Source: an uncultured Spirochaetia bacterium (GTDB lineage: Bacteria > Spirochaetota > UBA4802 > JAGODF01). From it: 7,512 nucleotides of DNA. The notes below the pieces were generated by a model. The model did no database searches. It was given only the letters and a program-made list of their open reading frames with translations, and was not told the origin of the DNA. The stretch is from contig CALCJG010000459.1 of the NCBI GenBank assembly GCA_937967705.1, positions 1 to 7,512 on the forward strand, read 5' to 3'. The position numbers and the translations under genes are program-made. Positions 1-6,934 of this stretch are shown here, piece by piece (within the stretch, counting starts at the first letter, position 1; the number at the start of each line of letters is the position of its first letter).

Positions 1-1
1 G

Positions 2-1009
2 GGGATCAGGATTATGTTTCACATGATGAACGAGGAGCGCATCGGTGTGGGGCTCATGGGGCTGGCCCTTTCAAGTACGGCCTACATGCACGCGGTCACC
101 TATGCCCGCAACCGGATACAGGGAAAACACGTGAGCCAGATGCTCAACCCCGAAGCGAAGTCCGTGCCCATCATGGAGCACCCCGACATAAAGCGGACGC
201 TGCTCTGGATGAAATCCTACATCGAGGGGATGCGCATGCTGACCTATTTTCTGACCCGCAACCAGACCCTGGAGGCCGTGGCGGACGGGGAGGAGAAGGA
301 GGAGGCATCGGCGCTGGGTGAACTTCTTCGTCCCATCGTCAAGGCGGGGAATACGGACATGGGAGTGCTCATTACCTCCGAGGCGGTTCAGGTTTACGGG
401 GGGTACGGGTACTGTTCCGACTATCCCGTGGAACGCTTCATGAGGGACGCCAAGATCACCACGATTTACGAGGGTACCAACGGCATCCAGTCCATGGACC
501 TGGTCATGCGCAAGATACTCATGAACAGGGACCAGCATTTTTACGGTGTCTTCAAAAAACGGGTCGAGAGCACCATCGCCGTGGCCCGGGGGATTGTCGA
601 GGATAAATACTGCAAGATACTGGAGAGAGGACTCGGGGATCTGGACAGGGTCATCGAGAAGATGAAGGGGCAGATGGGGCAGGGTAAATTCCTGCATCTC
701 TTCGCCGGCGCGACGCCCCTGCAGCAGGCGATGTTCATGCTGGTCATGGCCTGGCTGCATCTTTGGTCCCTCACCCTGACGCTGCCTCGCATGCAGGAGC
801 TGATGGGGGCCCGGAAGGGCGAGGAGCGTGAGGCTTTTCTTAGGGACAATGATGAGGCCGCCTATTACTCCGGGAAGGTGCTATCATCGCAGTTTTACAT
901 CGGTTCGGAATTCCCGAAGTATTTCGGCAGGATCGAATCCCTCCTGAGCGACGAGAGCTCGGTCATAAAGGTATCGGATGCCGTCTTTACCGGATCTCCG
1001 AAAGAATAG
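2..1009 (+). CDS. Acyl-CoA dehydrogenase, C-terminal part (5' end outside window)
   Basis: This is the distal part of an FAD-dependent acyl-CoA dehydrogenase, which makes the alpha,beta-double bond in an acyl-CoA and passes electrons to ETF. The frame is open to the window edge, and the residues before the first ATG (GIRIMFHMMNEERIGVG) are core family sequence, so the ATG at 14 is internal and the gene is truncated by the window. Counting from that ATG, the FAD/ETF-side motif YGGYGY is near residues 128-133. The motif IYEGTNGIQ carries the probable catalytic base at Glu153. Residues about 175-331 form the extra helical C-terminal domain (Acyl-CoA_dh-C-like, ending AAYYSGKVLSSQFYIGSEFPKYFGRIESL). 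That domain marks the roughly 600-residue subfamily containing 3-methylmercaptopropionyl-CoA dehydrogenase DmdC, rather than the 380-residue short type. The actual acyl substrate cannot be told from sequence. A strong terminator 36 nt downstream makes this the last gene of its transcript. Confidence 0.93.
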   Translation, partial: GIRIMFHMMNEERIGVGLMGLALSSTAYMHAVTYARNRIQGKHVSQMLNPEAKSVPIMEHPDIKRTLLWMKSYIEGMRMLTYFLTRNQTLEAVADGEEKEEASALGELLRPIVKAGNTDMGVLITSEAVQVYGGYGYCSDYPVERFMRDAKITTIYEGTNGIQSMDLVMRKILMNRDQHFYGVFKKRVESTIAVARGIVEDKYCKILERGLGDLDRVIEKMKGQMGQGKFLHLFAGATPLQQAMFMLVMAWLHLWSLTLTLPRMQELMGARKGEEREAFLRDNDEAAYYSGKVLSSQFYIGSEFPKYFGRIESLLSDESSVIKVSDAVFTGSPKE

Positions 1010-1044
1010 GGGAAGGTGATGCTCTCCGGGAGGGTCCCTGGAGG

Positions 1045-1077
1045 AAAAAGGGCCGGATCTTGAATCCGGCCCTTTTT
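1045..1077 (+). terminator. Intrinsic terminator after the acyl-CoA dehydrogenase gene
   Basis: An uninterrupted 14-bp inverted repeat has arms at 1045-1058 and 1064-1077 around the 5-nt loop CTTGA. The core is the GC-rich stem GGGCCGGAT/ATCCGGCCC, flanked by A5 on the left and T5 on the right. With A and T runs on both sides it could also work on the minus strand, but no minus-strand gene ends here. Confidence 0.92.
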
Positions 1078-1080
1078 GTG

Positions 1081-1112
1081 TTGAAAAGGTGAAGCGGATG
1101 ATATAGTATAAT
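1081..1112 (+). promoter_or_regulatory. Putative sigma-70-type promoter for the SpoIIE phosphatase gene
   Basis: A TTGAAA box at 1081-1086 lies just after the terminator. Two -10-like hexamers follow: TATAGT at 1102-1107 (15-nt spacer) and a perfect TATAAT at 1107-1112 (20-nt spacer). Neither spacing is ideal, so the exact pairing is uncertain. The AT-rich TATAGTATAAT block stands out in a GC-rich region and sits between a terminator and the next gene. A start near 1119 would give a leader of about 120 nt. Confidence 0.4.
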
Positions 1113-1240
1113 ATCCCGGGATTATGGAATGGACTTTACTGCCTGTCACCCATTGCATCAGGAGTGAATTGATCATAAAAACTGCACCTAAGGATGCCAC
1201 GAATCAGTAAGACCCGGATTGAGATTATTATGGATAAAAG

Positions 1241-3241
1241 ATGAAAAAGCGTTTACGGTTCCTATGTATCCTCCTGCTGTTTTTATCCGCTGTACCAGTA
1301 GCGCTGTTTTCCTCTGCTCCGGCTGCCCTGCGGCTGAGCCGGGACTGGGAAATACGCTATCAGGACAAGTCCGGCCCGCAGAGCCGTATCATGCCTTACG
1401 GGAAGATCGAGCAATTCGTTCGTGAAGCCGATATCCGGGATTTCAGCCTCCTCTACGACGGGCTGGATAAGGAGAGCCTGGGTTACGGGGAAACCTATCT
1501 CTTTTCGGACTGGTCCTTCTCCAACGTGAAAATCTACCTGAATGAAACCCTGCTGGCGCAGTTCAAGCGCAAATCGGTTTTCAAAGAGCCCTATTACGTT
1601 TACATCCCCCCTGATCTGATTCGGCAGAACAACCGTCTCAGGTTGGAGTTTCAGAGCCAGGGTTTTTTCAGGATCGCCGGGGAAATCAGGATAGGGGGGA
1701 GCAATCTCCTGGAGGAATATCGGCAGGTCTATTTTATCAAGGTGACCTGGAACCAGGTCATAGTGGTCTGTTCTCTCATCTTCGCCTTCTTTTACCTCAT
1801 TTTATTTATCAATATGCCTTCCGTAAGACTCTATCTTTACTTCGCCGTGCTGCTTGTTTCCTACGGCCTTTACAACTCCTTTTACTGTGTCAATCTCCCA
1901 TTTGCCAACTTTACCTTGCATGGCCAGCTGGCCCTCTTCGGTGCCTGGGTTGCGATCTATGCCTTTTATCGATCCATAATGCGCTATTTTAATCTCCAAC
2001 ACCCCCTTATGGACCGAATATGCCTCGCGCTCTTCTCCTTCCAGATGTTCTGCGTTCTTCTTATCGGCGGGGAGGCCTCGCGGTTTGTTTTCTTCCGGAG
2101 CCTGGGCAATCTGACCGGACTGGTCATCGTCGTTATCACCTTTGTTCTGCTCTTCACGGCTATCCGCACCAATGTCAGGAGGTATTGGATGCCCCTGTTC
2201 CTGTTTACGGTCCCCGTGGTGTCCAGTATCTATGATCTGATCTTTATTCTCAGAAAGAAGGCCTATGCCCCCAGCATCGGGTTCGTCCTGCCGCTGGCCA
2301 TCATCGGGATATCGCTCTACTGGATCAACGATCTTGTGGTGGCTTACCGTGAGAACGTGAAGAACAAAAAGGCCCTCGAGATCCTCAACGAAAACCTGGA
2401 GCACAAGGTGAAGGAAAGAACCTCGGAGCTCTTCAGGGAAAGAAATCTTCTCAAGGAGAGGAATCTGACTATCGAGAAAGACCTGGGAATGGCGCGCAGG
2501 ATTCAGATGCAGCTCATGCCCGATGAATCCCCCGTGGAGAACATTGCCAACTTTTACAAGCCCATGGATTTGGTGGGCGGTGATTTCTACGATTATATTC
2601 ACTTTCGCGAGGCTGACAAGATAGGGATCTTCATCAGCGACGTATCGGGACACGGCGTACCGGCCGCTTTCATAACCCTCATGATCAAGAGCTTCATTCA
2701 GGAATCGGGTGCCCTCAAGTATGAACCCACCAGCCTGCTCTGGTACCTCAACAGCATGCTCTTCGGTCAAACGGCCGACCATTTCGTGACCGCCTTCTAC
2801 GGGATAATCGACAGAGAAGAGCGGAGCATTCTCTATTCCAACGCCGGTCACAATCCTCCGATGGTCATTACACTCGCAGGTTCCTGCCTCCTGGGGACCT
2901 CTCATGGCCCGCCCCTGGCCGCCTTCTGCAACGAGGAGATCCGGGAGAGGAAAAGGGAATACATCAGCGTGACGCATCACCTGTCGGAAGGCGACAAGAT
3001 ACTGTTCTATACCGACGGGCTGGTCGAGGCCGTCAACCGGCATAATCCCGCCGGCGATTACGAGACCCTGCGTTTCCGGGAGAGGATCGACGAGATCCGC
3101 CATCTCCCTCCTGGCCCGTTGCTGAAAGGATTGTACGAGGATCTGATCCGCTTCAGGGGATCAGATGACTTCGATGACGATATCTGCATCGTCTGTATGA
3201 GCATGGACTTCAATCCCGGCGGGACCAGGCGGTTCGGCTGA
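1241..3241 (+). CDS. Membrane-bound SpoIIE/RsbU-type protein phosphatase with 7TM-DISM-like sensor
   Basis: The 666-residue protein is a likely signal-transducing PP2C-family serine/threonine phosphatase. Residues 1-29 are a signal peptide (MKKR followed by a hydrophobic stretch). Residues about 30-165 are an extracytoplasmic domain that looks like the beta-sandwich (DISMED2 / jelly-roll type) sensor. Seven hydrophobic spans occupy about 168-368, followed by a charged coiled coil at about 370-425 (ENLEHKVKERTSEL). The catalytic SpoIIE domain runs from about 425 to 655. Its metal-binding motifs are all present: GGDFYDY 446-452, DVSGHG 467-472, TDGLVEA with Asp592, and DDFDDDIC 642-649; SNAGHNPP is also intact, so activity is expected. 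Family members dephosphorylate STAS-domain anti-anti-sigma proteins in partner switching, but no STAS or RsbW-like kinase gene is in this window. The start at 1241 is supported by the signal peptide; the ribosome site before it (GGATAAAAG) is weak. An exporter gene follows 66 nt downstream. Confidence 0.93.
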   Translation: MKKRLRFLCILLLFLSAVPVALFSSAPAALRLSRDWEIRYQDKSGPQSRIMPYGKIEQFVREADIRDFSLLYDGLDKESLGYGETYLFSDWSFSNVKIYLNETLLAQFKRKSVFKEPYYVYIPPDLIRQNNRLRLEFQSQGFFRIAGEIRIGGSNLLEEYRQVYFIKVTWNQVIVVCSLIFAFFYLILFINMPSVRLYLYFAVLLVSYGLYNSFYCVNLPFANFTLHGQLALFGAWVAIYAFYRSIMRYFNLQHPLMDRICLALFSFQMFCVLLIGGEASRFVFFRSLGNLTGLVIVVITFVLLFTAIRTNVRRYWMPLFLFTVPVVSSIYDLIFILRKKAYAPSIGFVLPLAIIGISLYWINDLVVAYRENVKNKKALEILNENLEHKVKERTSELFRERNLLKERNLTIEKDLGMARRIQMQLMPDESPVENIANFYKPMDLVGGDFYDYIHFREADKIGIFISDVSGHGVPAAFITLMIKSFIQESGALKYEPTSLLWYLNSMLFGQTADHFVTAFYGIIDREERSILYSNAGHNPPMVITLAGSCLLGTSHGPPLAAFCNEEIRERKREYISVTHHLSEGDKILFYTDGLVEAVNRHNPAGDYETLRFRERIDEIRHLPPGPLLKGLYEDLIRFRGSDDFDDDICIVCMSMDFNPGGTRRFG

Positions 3242-3307
3242 TGATGTATAGGCGGGAAAACGGTTTCCTACTTGACAGGGGAGGGCTGCCTGTGGTTCCC
3301 CTGGGAA

Positions 3308-3928
3308 ATGGATGACTCGCTCCTTTCCTTCGCCCTCTCCGGTACGCTCTTCGGGCTGTTTGCCGGCATTTCCCCGGGGCCCCTGCTGGTCCTGGTGATA
3401 TCGGAAACCCTCAGCCGGGGTACCCGTGCCGGGATCATGACGGCGCTGGCCCCTCTGATCACGGACACACCCATCATACTCGCAACGGTTTTTCTGCTTC
3501 AGCGGTTGAAGGACTTTACCCCGCTGCTGGGGGTCCTGTCCCTCTGCGGCGGAATCTACTTAGTCTATCTCGCCTATGAGGGGGGGAAGGCTGATAAGGT
3601 CCCTGAGGAAAACGGCGGGTGGGAAACGACGGGTCTGGCGAAGGGATTTGTTACCAACATGCTCAGTCCCCATCCCTATCTCTTCTGGCTGACCGTGGGG
3701 ACTCCCCTCATGCTGAGAGCAGCCAGCGTGTCGACGGCCGGGGCCGTTTTATTCCTACTCCTGTTTTATGTCTGCATCGTAGGATCGAAGATTACGGTCG
3801 CCCTCCTTGTGGGGAGATATCGGGAACGGTTCGACCGTTATTATATTCTGGTACAGAGGATGCTTGCCGCCGTCCTGGCCCTTTTTGCACTGAAGTTCCT
3901 CTATGACGGGGTGAGTCATTTCGTTTAG
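3308..3928 (+). CDS. LysE/RhtB-family exporter
   Basis: This is an inner-membrane protein of the LysE translocator superfamily, whose members export amino acids and related small molecules. The N-terminal span carries the family motif GISPGP (residues 20-25 from the ATG at 3308), followed by a first-loop segment SETLSRGTRAGIMTALAPLITD. Six hydrophobic segments are visible: about residues 4-30, 45-66, 73-90, 120-140, 148-172 and 182-202. The second half begins with FVTNMLSPHPYLFW, which matches the family's internal LNPxxxxFW-type pattern. The frame can be extended to a TTG at 3272, but the ATG at 3308 gives 206 residues, the usual family length, and puts the first span at the N-terminus. Neither start has a well-placed ribosome site: GGGA is too close to 3308, and AGGGGAGGG at 3277-3285 is too far upstream. 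It lies 66 nt after the phosphatase gene and may be co-transcribed. Substrate unknown. Confidence 0.88.
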   Translation: MDDSLLSFALSGTLFGLFAGISPGPLLVLVISETLSRGTRAGIMTALAPLITDTPIILATVFLLQRLKDFTPLLGVLSLCGGIYLVYLAYEGGKADKVPEENGGWETTGLAKGFVTNMLSPHPYLFWLTVGTPLMLRAASVSTAGAVLFLLLFYVCIVGSKITVALLVGRYRERFDRYYILVQRMLAAVLALFALKFLYDGVSHFV

Positions 3929-3932
3929 CCTC

Positions 3933-4247
3933 TCAGCGCGTCAGGTTTTCCTCCTCCACTTCCACCAGGAAGGACATGTCCTCGGCGATCTTCTGCATGG
4001 CCCGGGAAAGCTCTTCGATCTTGTCTTCGATATACCGGATATCCCCGTCTATTACCCGGGTCTGTTCCCCGTCCCTCATCACTTCGGGTTTGGCTTGATT
4101 CTCCCGCAATATGCGGATGGTTTCATGAAAGTCAGCGACGTATCCGTTGAAATCCTCTATGGTCTTCCGCGTGATATCATAGATGCGGAGAGAGTCGGGA
4201 TCGGCCTTCTCAAGCGGTTTTAATTTGAGCCTGGTCTGATTTTTCAT
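3933..4247 (-). CDS. Small coiled-coil protein, unknown function
   Basis: This is a 104-residue, highly charged, soluble protein with no signal peptide, membrane span or cysteine. Nearly all of it looks alpha-helical. Residues 15-52 (ADPDSLRIYDITRKTIEDFNG and onwards) and 66-95 (DIRYIEDKIEELSRAMQKIAEDM) show hydrophobic residues at heptad-like spacing, which suggests a helical hairpin or coiled-coil oligomer. I do not recognise a family. The start is supported by an AGGA ribosome site 6 nt before the ATG. It follows the CsgG/FlgO-like lipoprotein gene by 105 nt on the same strand, so it may be co-transcribed. It ends 4 nt from the stop of the convergent exporter gene. Cytoplasmic location is inferred. 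Confidence 0.75.
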   Translation of the reverse strand: MKNQTRLKLKPLEKADPDSLRIYDITRKTIEDFNGYVADFHETIRILRENQAKPEVMRDGEQTRVIDGDIRYIEDKIEELSRAMQKIAEDMSFLVEVEEENLTR

Positions 4248-4352
4248 CGTTAATCCTGTCCTTAAGAGTATAATGATTACGTCCTCTATTCGCCATCCTC
4301 CCTCCTGCCTGCCTGCAAGGGAAGCGGCCGGGCGGGTGCGATGTTACTCTGC

Positions 4353-5171
4353 TTATTGCTTCACCTTGACAGAAACGCGCTGCTGCACCTTGTATCCCCC
4401 TTTGGGCCAGTCGAAGTAGGCGCGAATCTCGTAATCCCCGGGGGGCACGGGTTTGAAGGTGCAGGAGCCCGACTTTTTTCCGTTGGTGTAGAACCATTCC
4501 TTATAGGTGTCCTCAGCGGCGGAAGCCCTGACCAGGGTTAACCAGTCGAAGGGATTTCCCGGCATGCCGGAGTACTCTACCTTTATGGGCTCCCTGGTCC
4601 TGTAGATGCTCTTGCCCGGTACCAGGAGAGCTGAAACGGGTTCCGCCTTAATATCCTTTTCCCCTGAAACGGCCGTCTCATCGGACTTTTTCAGGGGGGT
4701 TTTCTCGCTGGCCGAGGCCAGGATGAGGGCATTTTCGGTCTGGATGAGCCGTACGATGTATTCCACTTCGCCTTTTTTGACGGTGATGAAACCGACGATG
4801 ATTCCCTCCACTCCGAGAATTTTACCCACGGAGGCGGCCCGGGCGGCGTCGATGCCGTCCTTCGGCAGGAGGTTCTGGTCCTTCAGCACCTGATTGATGC
4901 GGGACCGGTCTATTACGGAAAACCCGCCCTGATTGACCAGTTCGTGGGTCAGCTTCTCCGTGGCGTATTTCAGATAGCTGTCGTCGCCCCGGCCTGTCAG
5001 GGTAAAGCCGTAGACCGCTACAGTCTTCTTCCGCATTCTCTTTTCGGCGGAGGAGAGCTTTGCGGCCAGTTTCGCGAAGGTTGTATCCTTTTCGATGATT
5101 TCGAATTTCTGTATACCCTGGCAGGAGGTTAGGACCAGAATGACAAACAGTCCGGAAAGGAATCGTATCAT
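4353..5171 (-). CDS. CsgG/FlgO-like lipoprotein
   Basis: The protein is a probable lipoprotein of 272 residues. From the ATG at 5171 it starts MIRFLSGLFVILVLTSC, a short type II signal peptide with the lipobox LTSC and acylation at Cys17. An upstream ATG at 5210 would bury this signal under 13 extra residues and has no ribosome site, while the 5171 start has AGGT 8 nt before it. Residues about 49-157 (KTVAVYGF..., ...NQGGFSVIDRSRINQVLKDQ..., ...LGVEGIIVGFITV) resemble the CsgG / FlgO / LpoB fold: a conserved N-terminal strand, a helix, the VIDRSRINQVL segment and a glycine-rich VEGIIVG strand. A charged linker (158-182) leads to a C-terminal domain of about 90 residues (YRTREPIKVEYSGMPGNPFDWLTLV to PPGDYEIRAYF) that looks like an Ig-type beta sandwich. 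Family roles include outer-membrane secretion channels and envelope or flagellar accessory lipoproteins; which one applies here is not known. Confidence 0.85.
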   Translation of the reverse strand: MIRFLSGLFVILVLTSCQGIQKFEIIEKDTTFAKLAAKLSSAEKRMRKKTVAVYGFTLTGRGDDSYLKYATEKLTHELVNQGGFSVIDRSRINQVLKDQNLLPKDGIDAARAASVGKILGVEGIIVGFITVKKGEVEYIVRLIQTENALILASASEKTPLKKSDETAVSGEKDIKAEPVSALLVPGKSIYRTREPIKVEYSGMPGNPFDWLTLVRASAAEDTYKEWFYTNGKKSGSCTFKPVPPGDYEIRAYFDWPKGGYKVQQRVSVKVKQ

Positions 5172-5215
5172 AAGCTGACCTGTTCGGTGTATCGGGAATG
5201 TGTTGTGCATGGGTT

Positions 5216-5260
5216 ATGGAAACAGTTTAGGCGGCATATTTCAATCCATTTTTTTTAACG
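5216..5260 (-). promoter_or_regulatory. Possible promoter region of the lipoprotein gene
   Basis: Read on the minus strand, an A-tract (CGTTAAAAAAAA, 5249-5260) precedes a TTGAAA box at 5239-5244, which resembles an UP element plus a -35 box. The -10 is poor: TTCCAT at 5216-5221 fits the 17-nt spacing but matches only three consensus bases. This is the only AT-rich part of the 187-nt spacer between the nitroreductase and lipoprotein genes. Confidence 0.25.
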
Positions 5261-5322
5261 AAAATGGCCGGCAGGAGAGGGACCGCCGGGAGACCCCTCT
5301 CCTCAATCCGGATACGGGGGTT

Positions 5323-5342
5323 TTCATCCCCGACGGGATAAA
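5323..5342 (-). other. Stem-loop just after the nitroreductase-ferredoxin gene
   Basis: Arms 5323-5330 and 5335-5342 pair over 8 bp, with one wobble, around a 4-nt loop. The hairpin lies 16 nt past the stop of the nitroreductase gene. No T-run follows on the minus strand, so it is not a classical intrinsic terminator. It could be a weak or factor-assisted stop, or a 3'-end stabiliser. Confidence 0.3.
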
Positions 5343-5358
5343 CGGCCTGACCCGGCCC

Positions 5359-6441
5359 TTAATCCAGCCGGGGTGGGGCGAGGGGCCCTCGATCCAGAGT
5401 CTTGAAATAGCGGGTCCAGCGGTAGCTCTTTTTCAACGTGAGGGCCCGGGAGGGGCATATCGCCACGCAGTCCCCGCAGGCGATGCACTGGCTGAGACCG
5501 GGTTCCCGGGTGAGGACCCCTTCGGCCGGGCGCATCCGGGCCTTCTTCCCCTCGACGAGAAGGGAATCCGCGGGGCAGGCCTCTGTGCAGATCCCGCAGC
5601 CGGTGCAGAGACCCTCGTCCACCTGTATTTCCCCCCAGGAGATCTGCCGTGTGTCGGAATAATCGGGCATTCGGAACTGATCGAAGAGGGACAGGCTCCG
5701 CACATCACCCCCCTGCGTAAGAACGGTGCGGGTACCGTTTTCGTACCAGTCCACGGCATGGGTGTCCCGCTGCACCATGCCGTCTGGATTGCCCCGGGGC
5801 CAGCCCACGGCGATGCTGCTGATGAATTTATAGGGATGGCGGATGCCGAAGCGGCGTTTCCATTTACCCGTGTATTTGAAGGCGGGCTTGAGAAAACTGA
5901 CCCAGCAGGTCCCCAGTCCCATGCTGTGGGCCGCGAGGACCATGTTCTGCCCGGCGATGCCGCAGTCAAGGTCGGGATTGCCGACGCCCCGGACGTCCTT
6001 GAAAAGAAGTATGACCGTGGGGGCGCCGTGGAAGAGGCCGAGCCTTTCCCGGGCGATGAGATCCACGGCCCCGAAGGGGACCGGGTGCAGCTCGTACCGG
6101 TTCAACCGGATGAAGATCTTGGTGAAGGGCCTGAGCCAGCGGAAGCCCGGCCGGCGGTAATCCAGCAGGACCCGGAAGAGCTTGAGGAAGCGGAAGACCG
6201 TCGAGGTCAATTCTTCAATGACCGCCGGGTCCCGCAGGACGATGAATTTCCAGGGCTGGGCGTTCCCCGCCGAGGGGGCAAAGCGCCCTGCCTCCAGTAT
6301 GCGCCGCACCATGAAATCCGGCACCTGCTCCTTTTTGTAGAGGCGCACGCTCCTGCGGCTGTGTATCACCCTTTCTGTTTCGGTGTACTCCTTATGAATC
6401 CGTTCCACCTTCTGTTCGCGGGTTTCCTTTTTGGTCATCAT
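5359..6441 (-). CDS. Nitroreductase-family flavoprotein with C-terminal 2[4Fe-4S] ferredoxin domain
   Basis: The 360-residue protein is an FMN- and Fe-S-containing oxidoreductase fusion. Residues about 20-240 are a nitroreductase fold with the FMN-phosphate region HSRRSVR (27-33) and the conserved APSAGNAQPWKF (55-66). The later motif AAHSMGLGTCWV leads to a conserved core ending SSIAVGWPRG. Residues about 270-335 are a bacterial ferredoxin domain with two complete CxxCxxCxxxCP motifs, cysteines 279/282/285/289 and 319/322/325/329, so two [4Fe-4S] clusters are expected. A 40-50-residue insertion (about 80-130), rich in Arg, Phe and Leu, separates the first FMN motif from the rest and could be an amphipathic membrane-contact region. 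No signal peptide, so cytoplasmic. AAGGAG lies 4 nt before the first ATG and 7 nt before the second (6438), so either may be used. It is the third gene of the GMC cluster, 55 nt after the 4-TM gene. The natural substrate is unknown; the flavin may exchange electrons with a ferredoxin-linked donor. Confidence 0.92.
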   Translation of the reverse strand: MMTKKETREQKVERIHKEYTETERVIHSRRSVRLYKKEQVPDFMVRRILEAGRFAPSAGNAQPWKFIVLRDPAVIEELTSTVFRFLKLFRVLLDYRRPGFRWLRPFTKIFIRLNRYELHPVPFGAVDLIARERLGLFHGAPTVILLFKDVRGVGNPDLDCGIAGQNMVLAAHSMGLGTCWVSFLKPAFKYTGKWKRRFGIRHPYKFISSIAVGWPRGNPDGMVQRDTHAVDWYENGTRTVLTQGGDVRSLSLFDQFRMPDYSDTRQISWGEIQVDEGLCTGCGICTEACPADSLLVEGKKARMRPAEGVLTREPGLSQCIACGDCVAICPSRALTLKKSYRWTRYFKTLDRGPLAPPRLD

Positions 6442-6496
6442 CCGGCTCCTTAATCTCTCAATATATCTGTCCTATGCTTCCTTGCAGCGGCGATGC

Positions 6497-6922
6497 TCAG
6501 CCTGTAAACGGACCCGTCCTCACTGTATCCCGGGAGAGGTAGAGGAAACGGGCAAAGAATACCGACCATACGAGATCCCCCGTGAGGGCCAGCTGGGCCA
6601 TGATTGTCGTCTTCCCGGCGAGGAAGAGCCAGGTGAAGACGGTGAAGAGGATGAGCTTGCTAGCCAGTCCCAGCCAGACGATCCCCCGGTTGAGGGTGAG
6701 CTCCCGGGAGACCAGGTAATAGCCGACTCCGAAGATCAGCACCGCCACCATGAGGAGCCGGAAAAAGAGCCCGGCGATGAGCCCCTCAGTAACCACGGAA
6801 TCCCCGAAGAAAAGGACGGCGCTGAATCGGTAGAAGAGACAGCCTGTGATGCCTATCGAAACGTTCCAGAGGGCCCCGAGAAGGAACATCAGAGAAAAGA
6901 ACCTTTTTTGACGGTCGGTCAT
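6497..6922 (-). CDS. Four-span integral membrane protein, unknown function
   Basis: The 141-residue hydrophobic protein has four predicted membrane helices at about residues 8-30, 46-68, 79-103 and 108-128. It lacks a cleavable signal and has a basic N-terminus (MTDRQKRFF), consistent with an N-in orientation. The only cysteine is Cys28 and there is no CxxCH or paired-histidine signature, so nothing shows haem or metal binding. I do not recognise a named family; small four-helix proteins of this kind often sit beside oxidoreductases. The start is well supported by TAGGAG 6 nt before the ATG, and that ribosome site overlaps the stop codon of the upstream GMC gene. Tight coupling to GMC suggests a shared role, perhaps membrane docking or quinone contact, which is inference only. 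Confidence 0.82.
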   Translation of the reverse strand: MTDRQKRFFSLMFLLGALWNVSIGITGCLFYRFSAVLFFGDSVVTEGLIAGLFFRLLMVAVLIFGVGYYLVSRELTLNRGIVWLGLASKLILFTVFTWLFLAGKTTIMAQLALTGDLVWSVFFARFLYLSRDTVRTGPFTG

Positions 6923-6928
6923 ATCTGT

Positions 6929-6934
6929 CTCCTA
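6929..6934 (-). promoter_or_regulatory. Ribosome binding site overlapping the GMC stop codon
   Basis: TAGGAG on the minus strand contains the TAG stop of the GMC gene (6932-6934) and acts as the Shine-Dalgarno for the 4-TM gene, with a 6-nt spacer. This fixes the start of that gene and implies translational coupling of the two genes. Confidence 0.8.

Noticed and set aside
71..760. 229-codon open frame on the minus strand over the acyl-CoA dehydrogenase gene
   Set aside because: It is antisense to well-conserved enzyme sequence, with no motif of its own.
1802..3103. 433-codon open frame on the minus strand opposite the phosphatase gene
   Set aside because: It lies wholly antisense to a gene with intact catalytic motifs. 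Its translation has low-complexity, His/Glu/Asp/Gly-rich sequence with no domain, as expected for a shadow frame in GC-rich DNA.
3272..3277. Perfect TTGACA, possible -35 box before the exporter gene
   Set aside because: The sequence 16-18 nt downstream (around GTTCCC) has no resemblance to a -10 box.
4305..4316. Short tandem CCTG/GCCT repeat in the spacer after the lipoprotein gene
   Set aside because: Only about three copies of 4 nt, within the range of chance.
5246..5267. Inverted repeat CCATTTT...AAAATGG with a T8 run, possible terminator
   Set aside because: The stem is AT-rich and short, the T-run is inside it, and it would face the plus strand, where no gene ends. It is better read as an A-tract upstream of the lipoprotein gene.
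5200..6453. 417-codon open frame on the plus strand opposite the nitroreductase-ferredoxin gene
   Set aside because: It is a Pro/Gly/Ala/Glu-rich translation with no recognisable motif, fully antisense to a clear two-domain enzyme.
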